NCBI RefSeq assembly: GCF_021134715.1 | Contig: NC_060018.1 | Coordinates: forward strand, 124,001 to 188,000 | Length of the DNA: 64,000 bases | Direction: 5' to 3' | From: Daphnia pulex | Taxonomy: Eukaryota > Arthropoda > Branchiopoda > Diplostraca > Daphniidae | Shown: positions 24,001 through 39,000 of the stretch, piece after piece | How positions within the stretch are numbered: position 1 is the first letter of the stretch | Layout of the letters: each line of letters opens with the position of its first letter | Position numbers and translations under genes: made by a program | The notes under the pieces: model-generated | What the model was told of the DNA's origin: nothing | The model's input: the letters and a program-made list of their open reading frames with translations, nothing else | The model's database searches: none

Positions 24001-27000
24001 CTGACCTGCAGCTGAGCAGCTGCTTGAAGTAGTTTAATACGGAAGTGGGCGTTTGCGGAACTGGAACTGCGCTCCATATCTTGCCGGAGTGTTTTCACAT
24101 CGCTCCAAGTGCAGCCAATCTAATGGAGCAATAAGAAATAAACAATTTTAAAGGGATTCAATTAAATTGCCAATAAAAAGTCTATAAATACCTTCATGAG
24201 CCAGTGGAAATCGTTATTGACCGAGGCTGGATAAGTATCGTCGACTTCAACGACCGGCGGAAATTCTTCGGTCGTCACCAGTACCTTGTCTTCGTGGAAA
24301 ACGATGCAAGCGAAATAGACTCCCCTATTTTCAAACGAGAAACAAAAGAATAAATCAGAAAATGAATCGTTAAAAAAAATTTAAAAAAAGAAAGTGTCGT
24401 GAAATGAGCCGCCAACACAATGGACCGTGAAGAAGGGTTTTTTAATAGCCATTATTGTGCGATTGCCCACAAACGCAAACACACACCTGCGCAGATTCTT
24501 TTGAAATTTGACATTGGCGCCAAAGAACTGCCGCAAGTTGAGTTTGGCTGGATTCTTGCGCTGCTTCATTGGGGCTTCGTTGAGGCCGTCTTCCAGCTGT
24601 CGAATTTCCGAGGCGTAATCAGGCCGCCATGTCCGCACCTGGTCAACAAAAACACGTTAGCGTGAAACGGGTCGTTAAACCAGCACCAGCAACACACAGA
24701 GATAGAAGACGTTAAGAAGTTATTGTCTCGTTTCCGGTTTCTCTCTCTTTCTTACTTTGCTAAATAGGTCGTCCAAAATGGGTAGGCGGCCAGCGAAACG
24801 AGGTTTTCGGCCGTCGATTATCCGCCAGACTAGGCCGTTAAAAAATACCAGAAAGAGAAAAGCCAGTCATTAAATTAGTATGAAATGCATGTTGGTCCTT
24901 CTTTTGATCATTTCACAATTGCATTGGAAAATCCTAGTTTTAGGTTTTGATTTTTGTTTTGATTTGATTAACCGACCTGATAACAAGACAGATGAGGGCA
25001 GAGTGGTTTTGAACGACCCGTATCCGGACAAGTTGCCGGCGGCTACACGAAAGTAGCATCGAGAGTTGGACGGGCAAGATGAGACGGTCACGTTGACTTC
25101 GTTAAATTCTTCGGCTCCTCCGCCGCGCTTCCAGATTTGCGTATCGCGCACCTCCAACTCGCCACCGGGGAAGGCGAAATCCGGATGAGTTGACCATTGA
25201 ACTGTTGCAGCAACAACAAGAAAACACAAATTAATTTTTACCGTACGACAGAGACAGGGCCAGCGGTTCAGACCGGTTGTTACAGTGAATTACAAGACAC
25301 GGAATTCTTTATCGAGCGATAAACCCGACTTAGGACCTTCTTTGTCTATTCTTTTTGTTTCACGATTCAATTTTGTTTTGATTGTAATTTTTACCTTTAA
25401 ATTTAGTGCAAATGCCACCAGAGTCGACTTCGGGCTGAAGCCACCAAATGTGGGCAGAATGTTCTCCAACAACTTCGACGCGGGCCTGGTTCGGACTGTT
25501 GGGCACCTCTGAGACAATCAAATTTGAAAATGTTATCCAACCGAATCAAATCAAACGACGACAAACATTTCAATATCACAAAGTCGTATCATGTTATATA
25601 TGAGAACTCACTCAGCTGTTCGAGTCCCGACTTCATTTTGCGCAAAATGCGCACCCGCCGTTTCCAGAGGGCGACGTGTTTGTCCAAATCCACTCGAACC
25701 GGACTGGACGACGGCTGACTCTTCTCTTCCAACTGTTTCTCGGCTTCGTTGAGCAGTTGGACCAGATGCAAATTCAGCGATTCCTTACTGCCATCTGATT
25801 CCACCCAAAATGATTTCCAGTCAGCAAAACAAAAAACAAAAATGGCCGATAAAGCCGAAACGTTCGGGCATAAACTTACACTCCATTCCCTCCCTGGCTC
25901 CATGTTGGATGAGTAATTTGACCATTTCAGTATTGTTCGTCAGGACGGCCACATCCATCAAGGACAGCCCGTCACTGTTGTAACTAAGAAAATAAAAATA
26001 TAAAAATGAATACATAAATTCTAACGGTCCTTGTCCTTGTCAATTCATGACCCCTTCGATTGAGCAATTCATTTTTTGGTTGTTTTATTATTTTTACTGC
26101 GAGTTCGTTCAACTGTTGCCAAGAACAAGTCGGATGTTCTCACGATGAGCAATGCGACACACGACTCTTCTTTATCTATTTTTATACTTTTTTTTTTGCG
26201 TCGGTCACGACCGACGGTTCACGCTCGTGTTGATAGCCAACACACATGCGCGCGGATCTTGATAGTCATTATGATTTTCTTTACCTGTTAATGTCGACCT
26301 CGTTGTCTTCCAGGATAGCACGGGCCTTTTCCACCTGGCCAAATTCGACGGCAGCAAACAGCGCTGTGAATTTACGGGGGAAAAAAAATTTACAATTAGA
26401 TGATTAATCATCATATTCTTGAATTGCAATGGGATATCCAGCAGCGAAGACAAAGATGAACGATCGGGACAAAAATAAAGAAAAAAAGGCAAATTTCCTC
26501 TGGTAGTTGACTCACCGTGCAGATGAATATTGATTTTCGTCAGTTTCTCCATTTTCTTCAGGTCCGTTTTGGTCAAGTGAAGGCCATGGACCAGCAATTC
26601 CAGTGATGAATCTTTCTTCCTATCTGCCAACGGGAAAAACACATCAAAAAGTCGTCAGTACAAATCACAAAAAGCCAATCAGCCAAGCCAGCCACATTGT
26701 CTGTGGGCGGGAGAGAGAAAACGACGGGGAAACCTACAGAGAATTTCGCCTGGGATTTCAGGATCGACTAGAAGCTCTTGCCAATGATCGCCACTGTTTC
26801 TCAAATCATCACTACCAGCACCTCCAGTAAAGAACAAACTAACGCTATTCTTCCGCCTGATGGATGCTTGGGTGCTGCGACTACCCTGACGGCCTTGACG
26901 CATCATCACTCTCGACTCTGATCGGCTCAACGTTTTCGTGAAATCAAAACGGGTGAAACCGTCGGAACTGGAGGAGACGGGAGCCGATGTCGGCGACATG

Positions 27001-30000
27001 TTGGCTCGTTGGGGAATGTCCAGAGAACTGTGCGTGACTTTTGAGACTCTGGGCGGCCGGGGAAGTGTCGTGTACATTTTTGTGAGCAAAAAAAAAACCG
27101 GAACTGATTTGGTCGAGTCAGTGAACTTTTTTTTCCGGACTGGAGTCGATAGGAGACCCAGCCGTTTTGGCGGACTGGTTGACGTCAAGTGGTGGCGATA
27201 CGAGAAAAAACAACCAAAAGGCTAATCAAAAGAGAAATCCGCATTCCAAATTTCCGTTTTTATCGTCGTCGACAAACGGGGGAGTAGAGCGGCTTATCCA
27301 CCACCACCACCGCCTTTTGTTCTTCCTCTTTTGAGCTGTTTTTTCTTTTTATGTTTTTTCCTGGCTGAGGTTTGCCCTCTTTTTCGGAACGCCCATTCGC
27401 AGCAACTCGGCTCAGCTCAGTTGAATATATTTATACATTCAACCACCGAAATTTCACGACCGATAGATAACACCGGAGACAGAAAAACAAAAAAGGAACG
27501 GATTTTCGGTTCACCGAGTTGTTGGCCACAATAATCGACAAACGTGAAAATATATAAGACGGAGATTTCTCTAATCGACATCGGCGGGAACACGAGCGTT
27601 TCACCACCGATGAACGAATGAGAGACAAAGGAGAAAGAACTTGTCCGTAGGAGGGCGGACCAAAGTTCTGAACAAGTTGGAAGACAAACATACGGCACTG
27701 CACAACACACATCCGAGTAGTGCGTATATGGCATAAACAAAAGTCGCGAGATAAAACACAAATAGTTGACGGGGGCGCCGTCGGGTTTGTGTTTAGGGGA
27801 GAAGTCGAAAAAAGAAACGGGTGTGAGAAAGACGTTGGCGTGAAAGGAAACTGGAACTGACCAGAGTTTAAGGGTCTATCGCTCCTTTTTTTCTCTGTAA
27901 GTTGGTACAAGGGAAGAGGAAACCGCCAAGGCAGCAGCAGTAACCACATGTGGTTCTGATAAGCGTTCGCGCAATCTCCCAATATTTCTCGTAGAAAAAA
28001 GGAAGAAAAATTCGTAGAGACGTCAGCAGCAGAAGCGTGATAAGTCGATAAAAATTCGTCATTAAACTATTGTATTTGGAATAAACCCAAAAATAGCAAA
28101 GCCCTATATAAAGAAATGACTACCGGAATGAGTAATCGCATAATCATTCTTCCGCATTACAAGACCTCCTCCCCCCTCAAATATCCTTGAATCCCCCGCC
28201 CTACTGGATTTTTTCCCTTTTTTTTCCGGTAGAGAAAAACAAATGATTATTTTATTATTTAAAAAGAATGTTGCGTCGAAAATTGGACGTCGATTGTTGG
28301 AGGGGGGAAATGCGACAGAGATGCCGAAAACTATCCAATCCACTGGGATTTCTTTGTTTAAGACCGTCCTGAGTAACCTGAGACGCTTCGCCCTTGTTGT
28401 TCAAACTGGTAAAATAGAAAACACTCTTACAACAAGACAACACAGAGGCGTTTTCCTTTTTTTGGGATATAAGAGAAACAAATTTCGACGCTCGTTTCCC
28501 ATGCAGCTAATGGCTGTAATTTCGTAATGGCTATTCTTTAAAAAAAATTCGTGTGTAACACCCAACAACAACACTGCTGAAGAGATTCATATACAACAAC
28601 TCTCTTTTGTGCCACGGTTAGTCATCGTTTCCCAAAAAAAAGTTAAACGAGTTGGATCACGTTGCGGGGGATCGTGACTTTTCTATTTGGCGGGCAGCAG
28701 ATCTCGACGATTCTTGAGAAGAAAAAATAAACGGCCATCATCGGTTGACTTGGCAGTAACAACAACATTGCGGGAATGCTAGAAGGTTGCGACCGTGTAA
28801 AAAAACAGAAAAAAATACCTTGAGAAATGGGCAAAACAAAAACATCGTGTTTCCCGGTGTAAACACTTTTTCCTTCTTTGAGAGGGGCTCCACAGTCTAA
28901 ACTAAAAACAACCGACCATTGGCTTCTTCTTTTACCAGCAGTTGGTGTGTTGTTTCCCCAGTGAAACGACGGCCATAAAATAGCCCCCTTGTTTTGACGC
29001 TGATTACACAGCTCTTGCTCTTCTACAAAGCACAGAGTAGCCAGACAACAATTCGATTATACAAACGAGCGCAATGAATAGGAGGAAAAAAAGTGAAAAA
29101 AAGACCAAACAATTCGATGAGCAGTCGAATGTGTCGACGAAAAAGTATAGGGGGGTTGCCATTGTCATGGGCCAAAGTGAGAGAGGGGCTCAGTGGGCAA
29201 TTGACGTTTTAATCCAATCGTTACAATGGACACCCTGTTGTCGTGGCAATGGCTGCTGGGGCAACTCTACCTGAGCAAGACACAAAGAAGTCGCTGTTGC
29301 TACTAAAAGAAAATCGCCACTAATAGATTGACGAATTGGACACACGTTGACTCACCTGTCGTTGGCGGTATGAGATGCATCACGCTCGAACTACGTCACT
29401 TTACACACACACACGTTGATGATGTCAATTCAGTTGGGATTTTTGTTTTCAAAATGCAGCCACAAAGTCGATTTATTCCTTCAAGGTGTTGACACACACG
29501 CACAGTTCAATCGAGTCGTTTCAATTTCAGTGTCTCGAATTTCCCCAGCGTTGGAAATGGAGAGACAAAAGCAATTCGAGTGGAAATGAGACAGTGAAAA
29601 CAACAAATAAAAAGTAAGCAGCAATCGAGTTGGAGAGGCTCAACAAACACCCGCCATGGCAGGCTGCATCCTTCTGACGTTTCGAGTAATCCAAGTCAGC
29701 ACAGAGAGTAGTCGTGGCCCCCACAGCGTTTTTTCGTTTTTTCCCTAGCTTCGCTCCGAGCGTTTTCGTACACTAGAAGAAGAAAATCTACCTGTGGTGG
29801 TGGGTTGGCTTTCAGTTCCTGTTGTATACTACACCACACTACAGAGGAAAAAGAAAACTGTGTATCTCACAGGTGTGGAGACTCGACAGCCAGCAGGTAT
29901 AAATACAGCAGACGAGGTTTTTTCGAAAAAAAGGTATACTCGCCGTCAACCAGAATACTGAGCGCCACCTGTTTTCTTAATTTTTTCAAAAAATGTTTCA

Positions 30001-33000
30001 ACCGTTTTTTCTTTCCCCCACACCGTATCACCTTACACACACACCAAAACTCATTTGGCAGGGGGACTTAAATAACGGTCAAATTCAAAACTCGTTCAAT
30101 TTCTTATCTGATGTTTGTTTTCCCTTTTCTTCTTCCGGGAATTTGTTGTGAGCAATTCTCCGGAAGCGGATGGCAACCAAGGATTTCCCCCCCAAAGAAA
30201 GAATCTCTACACGAAATAGGAAGTAGAATTGTTTTTGGTTTGATAATAAAAAATCGATTTCTTGCGAGTGGCAGAGAGAAATGCTAATCAAAAGAAAAGT
30301 CGAGAGAGATCCGGTGGTGGGTGTGTCCTGTGGCCTCCACCATTTCTCCTTTGGTACAGTCGTGAGGAAGGAAGTGGATGGCATGAAATGTCACTCGTTG
30401 TGTGTACTCCTACACACACAACGGTACATTAGCGGGGAGTTGCAGTGAGTGGCTGCAATAAAATATAAAATAAAGGCCATGACGGTCGTCTCTCTGCCCC
30501 CACCGAAAAGACGGACGGATGGAAATAAATGAAAGAACAGCAGGTGGTGGCGTGCGGCCAGAGATGAAACCGGCGGTGGGCCTCGACAACGCCACCCAAC
30601 GAACCAGCGAACCAGCCAACGGGTCAATCGCAATGGCAGTCTCACAGTCTAGTTGTAGAAAGTCTCACCCGAGTCGCTGATGTGATACGTAACACACAGG
30701 AAAATGGATTCGTGAGCCACAATCACGATCCATCAATCATCCCATGGATATTTTTTCCCCCATTTCTCTCCGTTGCATCCCCGTATGTTGTTGTTGATCA
30801 CGTCACAAGATAGTAGTAGTCACTCCGACGGACGAGTTTCGTGCAGAACGGGACACACGGCCAGGTTAACAAAAAACGTAACATGCTGGGCCGGGAATGG
30901 TGAACACGACTCGAGAGCCGACCGGCAATGGATCGTTCCACAGTGGGCTGGAATGCGCATTGGCCATGGACGGAAAAAAATGTCTGTCGCGATGGATGGT
31001 ACATAAAGTTGAGCCTGCTCCGGCGGATCGGGGAACAATAACCATCATCATATTTCCATCACGCGATGTAAACCGAACAAGAAGAAAAAAGGGGGAAACA
31101 TTTTCACGTATTCCTCCTGCTGGCCACCACCGCCTCCTCCTGGTTGCGCCTTGCCAAAATGGGATCCGATTTATAGTCAGGCCATCGCTCAAAATTGTCA
31201 AAAGGCAACAACACACAACAAAAGAATAAAAAGAATATCCAAAACGGCCGCTGCCTATGAATTCGTAATGACGTCAGCAACAAAATGAACAATCAAGGCA
31301 AAAGAAACGACGAAATGACTTTCTCCCACCCATGACTCCCGGCGCCCCAGGCTTTGAGAATTTGTTGACTTTTCAGCTGATGCACCTAAAAGGAACGTAC
31401 GACCCTTCCCTTCTTTTTTTAAATAACATTTGAATATACTCCCGGCGGAATCTTGTCTCATGTGACGGATTGAACGACATCCACCGCACAAATAAACAAA
31501 TATTCAAAAAGATGGGACAACTTTTTTCTCTAACGTGCAACCGAAAACTTTTTAGTTTAGAAAAGAAATGAAAATGCGCTCAATATTCCGGGACTGCGTG
31601 ACGTTGTCGATCGATCCTGTTTTAGACACCGGCCGTGACGTCATCCGTCAAAAAAAAAAACTTTGCGTGCGAGCCCATCCGGCGTGAAACCCCCCCAAAA
31701 TAAAAGATGAATAGAAAAATGTAAATTTCTAAAGAGGAGGAGGATTCCACGACGAGAAAAGAATATACAATTAACAAAAGGATGCGCGCAGTCAATTTAT
31801 CGACCAAGTCGACGGTGGGAGGAATCCCAGTTGCATCCTAAACAGTTTGGCGCGGGATTTTTTTAGAATCCAGGCGACGATAAGGAGAAACGACATCTCC
31901 ACTACATAATAATACTAAACTAAAAGAAATAACAATCCCCCGACGATGGGCAACTGCACGTTTTGTGCATTAGTTTCTTTATCTTTATCTTTTCTCATTT
32001 CCTCGAGCTCCTCTTTCGGATTCTTCCGTCTCTACTGGGGATTTGCCCAGACAAATATACGAATAAGATACAGGGAATAACTTTACCGTGAGATGTTTTA
32101 CGTTTGCCGCCGGTGGAAGGCGAAACCGGAATAGATTTGCCGCTCAATTCCGGAACAGCCAATGATAAGTTGAGTCGGGTGGTCCCACCTGACGCTGTAG
32201 AGAGAACATCCGGCGCTTGAGGGTCCGTTGTCTTACCACGCAGCGAGTCGTTGTTGCTGGACGTTTAATCAAAATGGCATCAATCAAAACGTAATTCCTC
32301 GACACATTTCGTAATAATAAAAAACCTTTCCAAACTGTGCCTCCGTAGTCTTGTCGCCGGCTGCTGATGGATGTCGTTGTTGCTCAGGTGCACTTGGATT
32401 TGAACAGGACAGTCGGGTGGTTGCAGTTGGTTGTTGTTGTTGTTGTTGCTGATTCGGAAACTGCCGCTGCCCACTCCACCTGAGCTGTTGACAAACAATT
32501 TGGATAGTCGGCCGCTGTTGGCCGATGGCGAAGTGTCGGCCGAACTTTTCTTGTTTCGCACTCCACTTCCAGCAGCAGCAGCCGGAACGGTCGTGGAACA
32601 AGGTGATCCCGGATCAGAAGATCCAGACGGTTTCGATCCGGCTGTGATGGATGACATGCCCAGCAAATCTCGGATGTCCTGCCACTCGTTTGAATCCGTC
32701 GCTGACGGTTGTTGTTGCTTGGGAGAAGTGGACGGGACACAAAGTCCGTTGTTGTCGGCCGCTGCTGCTGCCGCCGCCGCCACCATGGCTCCGTGAACAG
32801 CTGCCGAAGCCGTGGCCATGGCCACTACTGTCGTCGCTATAAAACATTAAAACGAAAAGAAGAAGAAGAAAAAATTGATCAAGTCGTTAAAAAAGAAGCG
32901 TAACAAGATGAAACTTTAGATCATCTTTAACGACCCTGGGCTGGCGCTTCTCCCGTTTCACGACCTCCCCCCTTATAATTCCCGATCCTATAATGCAGGC

Positions 33001-36000
33001 AAGAAAAAAGGGATCCAAATTCATGAATTATAGACAAACATCTGCACATTTCTTCTATTCGTCTTCTCAAAAAGATGCAAAGCGACAGCCGTGTGCGCAT
33101 CCATCCAGGGACGTTGTGGCCCGGATCAGAAAGAGAAGAATAAGAAAATATAAAATAAAACTGGGGATCCATAACGAGTTTTTGTCAAAGGTTTTTTTCT
33201 CAGACACCTGGCCATCAAAATGCAAAAGAAAAGAATAAAAGCCTGGGCGCCGCACCACTAAACACACCTTTGAATTACGAGGAATTCCAGGTGACTGACA
33301 GTTTTTGTGGCTCTTGGACCATTTTATTTTTTTCGGGAGAAAAAGAGCGTCAAGTTTTCCTGAATTATTCCCGTGTCACGAATACATTGACGTCAAGAAT
33401 TCAATTAAAAGAGGAAAAAACTAAACTGATGAAACGAGATAAATGTTGTCCCACAAGACGGAGCGGATCACTCGTTGCATAACTTATTCCTACGACAAAA
33501 CTCTTAACAATTCAGTCGTCATCTTCTTCTCGGTAATAATACCAACATCCTTTCACTATGCCAACATGGGCGGTCGGATAAGCGTCTATCAAGGCTGACA
33601 ACTTTTTGATTAATTCCCCCCCCCCCCCTCCCCCACTCACTCATCATATTCTCCAGATAAATAAGAAACGCGACAATCTATCGAAAAATAACTCGATCCC
33701 GCAGACCTAATAATAACCCAGCAGCAGCAACATCCACCCTACAACTAGGGTGGAATAGATTTTGATTTGGAAATATTTATGATGGCGATCGATACGCCCG
33801 ACGAGGGACCCATTTATTAGTCAAATTCTTTCTTTCTTTTTTTTCTATTTTTCCATATTTCGTGACTCTTCCCTTCGATTCCGGCAATATATATCGCATT
33901 AGTTGCTGCCTTCCATGCATCCGGCCAAGAAAATCATCTCCTCCGTGCAGATCGGCTGCAGTTTCTGCTGCTTTCCATGGCCGCCACTAATGGAGTTACA
34001 CTCGGCGTCTTCATTGGCATGCGATGACTGGAATGCTGCCAAGCACAGCAGCGAGTTAGACACACGTGAGGTGGGGCTTATTAACAAGGAGGAAAGATGC
34101 TGATCCGTTTACAGACGATCCGACTGACAAGAGAGGCGGAGGCGGACCTGTCGGCATAATGATCAATGCCAAAAGACATGGGGTGGGGGGAGAAAACTTG
34201 TAAGTAATCTTAATTGAGTTTCGCTGATATTTATTCTCTCTCGACTAGTCACGGACGCGCTGGATTACCCGTCAGCAGCACAAGGGCACCGAACAGATGG
34301 CGGCGGCGGCTCTTATTTTCATGGCAGACATTTGATTGTGTGCAGCAAAACAAACAAACAAAAACTGGCTCTCGTCGTCCTTTCTTTGACTGATTGCATC
34401 GGAGAAATGTAATTCGACGCTGGGCGCTCCAGTTTTGTTTCTCTTAGAGTATTGCATCATGGGCGGCTAAAAAGGAACGGAATTCCAGTGAAAAATGGAA
34501 ACAAATGGCTGCTCAATGTGTCGTCGTCGTCGTGACTATATAGATGCACTCATCCATATGCATGCCGGGCCGAAAAAGAGCCCGGGCAAAGTGGAATTAT
34601 TTGGGGGATGCGACGGATGACGTCATTGGCTTGGTTACGCACTGCCAGACTTTATTGTTATTATTGTTGTTAGGGACTTTTGACGTTAGAAAAGGAACAA
34701 CCCATGTTGTGACAACCCCCCAAAAAGAAACAACATCCTTTTCTTCTCTTATTTTTTCAATCTCTCGTGTTCCCTTTGGCCGTGACACGGTCGAAAGGCT
34801 CACGATCGAGAAGGAAATGACGGGCCGACATGGAGGAAACGAACATGAATTCAATCAAGAAAAGAGAAGAGAACAACCCAGAAAAGAATAAGATGATGCG
34901 CAGCCTGTTTTCGATCAGCTATAAATGCCATGATAATAAATCAAAAGACTTCTTTTCACAAGTCGGCGCCCAGCCCAATATAGCGACGTCGGTTTCGCCC
35001 GTTTTCAAATCGACAAGGCTCGACAGACTGTTATTTGGTCGACCGGATATTTCAGGACCGCGGGAGACGACAAGGATACACATACACAAACGTAGTGGAT
35101 ATTGGTTTCCGTGTCATCCCTCTAGTCGGTTATCGGGAATCTTATTGTTCGGTCGGGATCCATCTCCTAGGTGATATACACTCGAGCGTCGCTGATGTGC
35201 ATGCATAGCGTGTGCTATTTGAAATGCAAGTGCCATTGATATTTGCGAGTCTTATATGTTTGATCAGATTGAACCAATTACATCAAGTTGGGAATCAATC
35301 GCTTCACCCCCATCAAGTTCGCTGTTGTGTAGAGAGTTGACACGTCTACAACTGAGTGTCGCCTTTTGGCGACTCTCTTTGGCCAAAGTCGCAAATGGCA
35401 CGATAACTTTTTTTTCTTTTTCCCGCCGGCTGTTAGTTTCTCTACTCGGCTGCTGGAGTTCATGGTTGCCTAGTCCGCGACTTGATTTCCAGCAATTGAG
35501 AAAAGTAAAAGATGAATCGAGTCCTCATCATGGCAAACACTTGTTTGCCTTCAAATATTTGAAATGGGAAAAAAGATAAATTGGAGAAATAAGAGTCGAA
35601 GAAGAAGAAATTTGGCCAACTTTCATGTGTGCCATTGGTGCGTGAACGAAGCTATTTGAACATGTCACAGTTTGTTTTGGCGAATATAAAGACTTGGATA
35701 CTATTAATATAAGAAAAATTGAATGATTGACATGGCAGACAGACCTGGGACGATGATGCTGGGTAATGTCCGCGATCGAAGGAACGGGGCCGGCCGCTGG
35801 GAAGGAGCCATCGAGTGCAGTCCTCCGACTCCACCCTTTTCGTTCACATTGCTAAAAAGAGAAAAAGAGAAAAATAAGAGAAAAAAGAGAAAAAATCACT
35901 GATAACGTTGACACTATGTGCGTTCAAACATGCGCAAAACTGCCGCCGAGGAAGATGATCGTCATAATAACAAGACCCGATCTAAATCTAGACATGTTGG

Positions 36001-39000
36001 CATAATACTACTACTACTACGACTGCTGCACTAATAAAGCGCCAACGAGAGGTTTGCCGTTGGCCTGGATAACGATGACTGAAGAATCCATCGCTCTACT
36101 ATTGCCTGCAGCCACGTGTACACTTTCGGTGGTGGCGGCAGCGGCGTGGGTTCTCCCATTTGGCGAAAGAATTCCTGGCCTTCCCCACAAAGATCAAAGG
36201 TCTGCGTCTGCCCTGGCGTGATAAGGGCCCCACAACTATTTCGGTTGAAAGCGACACGAAAATTGGCGTGTCGCAAATCGGCATCTCAACGTGATTGAAC
36301 TGGAAAACAACAAACTGCAGGGAAGAGGAGGAAAAACTGGAATTAAAAATCTCAATTTGATGAGCATTTTAATATATTTAGGAGCGCTGTGTACAATCAA
36401 TAGTGTCGTGGAAGAAGAACATGATGCTGTAGAGTTGTCTCTCTTCCCGGACGAATAATCCAGCCCAGCCAAAAGAGGATAGAAAAATTGGAGCAAGAGA
36501 GACAACAAACAGGGTGCGAGAAGAGCGTGCCGATCGAGTTACCAAGGCAACAGACACACAACGGGGGGGAAAAGAAAAAGAAAAGAGACGGAACGACAGC
36601 AGAGCCCCCGCTGCACCCGGCCAAAGGTCGGGCATCATCCGCCACACGGATCCAGTGGAGCGTAGAGACTCTCTTATAAAACTACAAACACAGCAGCAGT
36701 CGATGATGCATTCGTACACATCAGCGTAGATGGTGGGTGGATTTTCTCGTCCAAAAAATGGGAAGGAAGAAAACAATATGCACGTGCGTTGGATAGAGTT
36801 GCACAACCTTATTGTCTAAATACACTTATCGATTGAATTATCTAGGGGGATTTCATGCTAATCTCTTTTCAGGCCAAATCTCTTTTTTCTGCTGTCTTCT
36901 CCGGCCAGGGGCTGCAAGAGTCGAATTCACTCGAGCCAAAGAGGATCAATTTGCATTTGGTATAGTGAGAGGGGGGATCAGCAAAGTGCTTGTTTTCATG
37001 CCCAGTGGAACAGCACCAGCGGAAAATGAAAACGAGTTATGGCCAGAAATAGAAAAATAACCGCAGACTCAAATGACGTGGACCATCTAACCGTGTGCCG
37101 TGATGGTGATTGGATCGGAGGATAAAACAGCCACTTACTTCCCACCAAATCGGGATAGTCCCCGTGAAAACAAAACCAAAAAAATGGCCCACTCCCAAAT
37201 AAGGAAGTCCCGAAACGGGAGAAAATCTCTTTGGTAGATGGTAATAATAACTGCCCATCCGTTGCCATCACCTACGTTTGTATTACACCACCACCACAGA
37301 CTTTTTAAAAAGTTGGCCCAGCAGAAAAAGAATGACGCATTTCTTTCTTTTCTGTCGACCCCAGGGATCATACCACACACACAGACGGGAGATATTTGAA
37401 AGAAAAGAAAAAACACGTCGTCATCTTGAAATAAATATTTAAAAAATAAATTCCTTTGATAAGCGAAAAAATAAAAAGCAAAATCGCTACAAAGCGAAAG
37501 ATAAAAGTAAACGAGTGACACGTCTTATCGTTGACATCATCCCCGTTCGAGCCAAAAGAGATAAAAGACTGTCCAGTCGACACTGTGTGTGTTTGTAGGG
37601 CACTTGTGAAGATTACCTTGCAGTCTGATATGTAGTCATGGCACATTAATTCAAGCTACAGCTGGACACCTCTTGGAAATATGTAGACGCCAAAATCAGT
37701 CACGCACCACAAACAAGAGAAACAAGGTAGTAACTATTATAGAATTTGTTCGCTGAAATATGACTTGATTGTGTCGATCATTATTGTGGCCCAGTCATGG
37801 GTGGTTTGGTTTCCAAAAGAACTTTGATAGCCAACGGATACGATCGAGACATTTACGGCCGGGTGGATGCCGACAAATCGGCGGCCAACAAAAGCGGAGC
37901 CACACACTTGCGACTCCCACCGTCAGCGGCGACGGCCATCGACGGGCGAAAACAAGAAGAAGAAATACAAGTTCAGTTGGCCACTAATGAACTCTTCAAA
38001 GAGAAATTATTCACCAAAATAGGACCGGGATTTCGGGCGTGTTTCCGCACGGCCAGAAATGCAAATTCAGACGGTGGCGGAGAAGTTTACGTCTCGATCG
38101 CATTAGCTGACGGCGACTTCATTTGCCGGAGTCTGCCAGTTACTAGCAGCGGCTACACAATCACCGTCGACGGCAAAGGCAATTTGAAAACGGCCCCGCA
38201 TTCAATCGCCAACCAATTGGGCGCCAAATCGAAGAGCGGCGAGCCTTGGAAAGATTTCGTCGTCGACGCCAGCGATCACCACAAAGTCAAGAAAAATATT
38301 TAATGCCCGTGCAAAACACCAAGTGGCCCATCAATCAAAAAATTGGCCATGACCAAGTCAAAATTTCTTTTTTTAAAAATATAAATAAATAATACACGTC
38401 ATTTATTCATTGTTATGTAAGGGCGGAGAATAAACAACCGTTTCTCTTTTGAGCAAATTCTATTATATCGGATTACGAAAAAGGTCGATGGGCTGCTGCC
38501 GGCCAGGGCAATTGCCGGGCTTATTTCTGTTAACCTGGTGCGGAAATAGGAGAGCGACTGGGTGAAAGTTAAGAAGCTGCTTCACTTTCTCCATCAGCTT
38601 AACGACCGTATTGTTGTGTCGTTGTAATAGCCCCGACTGCTGGCATCGTCATGGACAGCAGCACACACACACACACCGTTGCTGTACATTTAATCTATAG
38701 AGTTAATGGAAGCATTCACCGAGATATTACTCAGCAATTGCAAGACCTTTTAAGAACGACTACTTTTGAAGGGGGGGCCCTGCTACTCCGCCGTCCGGTT
38801 TCTAGAAAGGCGCAATAGAGCCTGTCGGTGGGCACTAAAAGAGAGTCGGACGAACTGGATTGATTCCATTAGTCGTCGGTTGGCAAAAGAAGAAATAGAG
38901 TCGACCTGGTTCCGATACTATATTCAACCCAATCGTCTGTACAGACGCAATACTCTACTCGAGTCACCGCCCACCAAAAGGCAACAACTCCCGTCGTCGT

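Noticed and set aside
32431-32796. Plus-strand 121-codon frame rich in leucine and alanine
   Set aside because: It is the antisense shadow of the poly-Ala/poly-Gln-rich wide awake exon 32836-32326.
36031-36276. Minus-strand 81-codon frame containing PLPPPP
   Set aside because: No ATG start, no family resemblance, and no phase-compatible join to the neighbouring exon. A different frame in the same place fits better as a candidate first exon.
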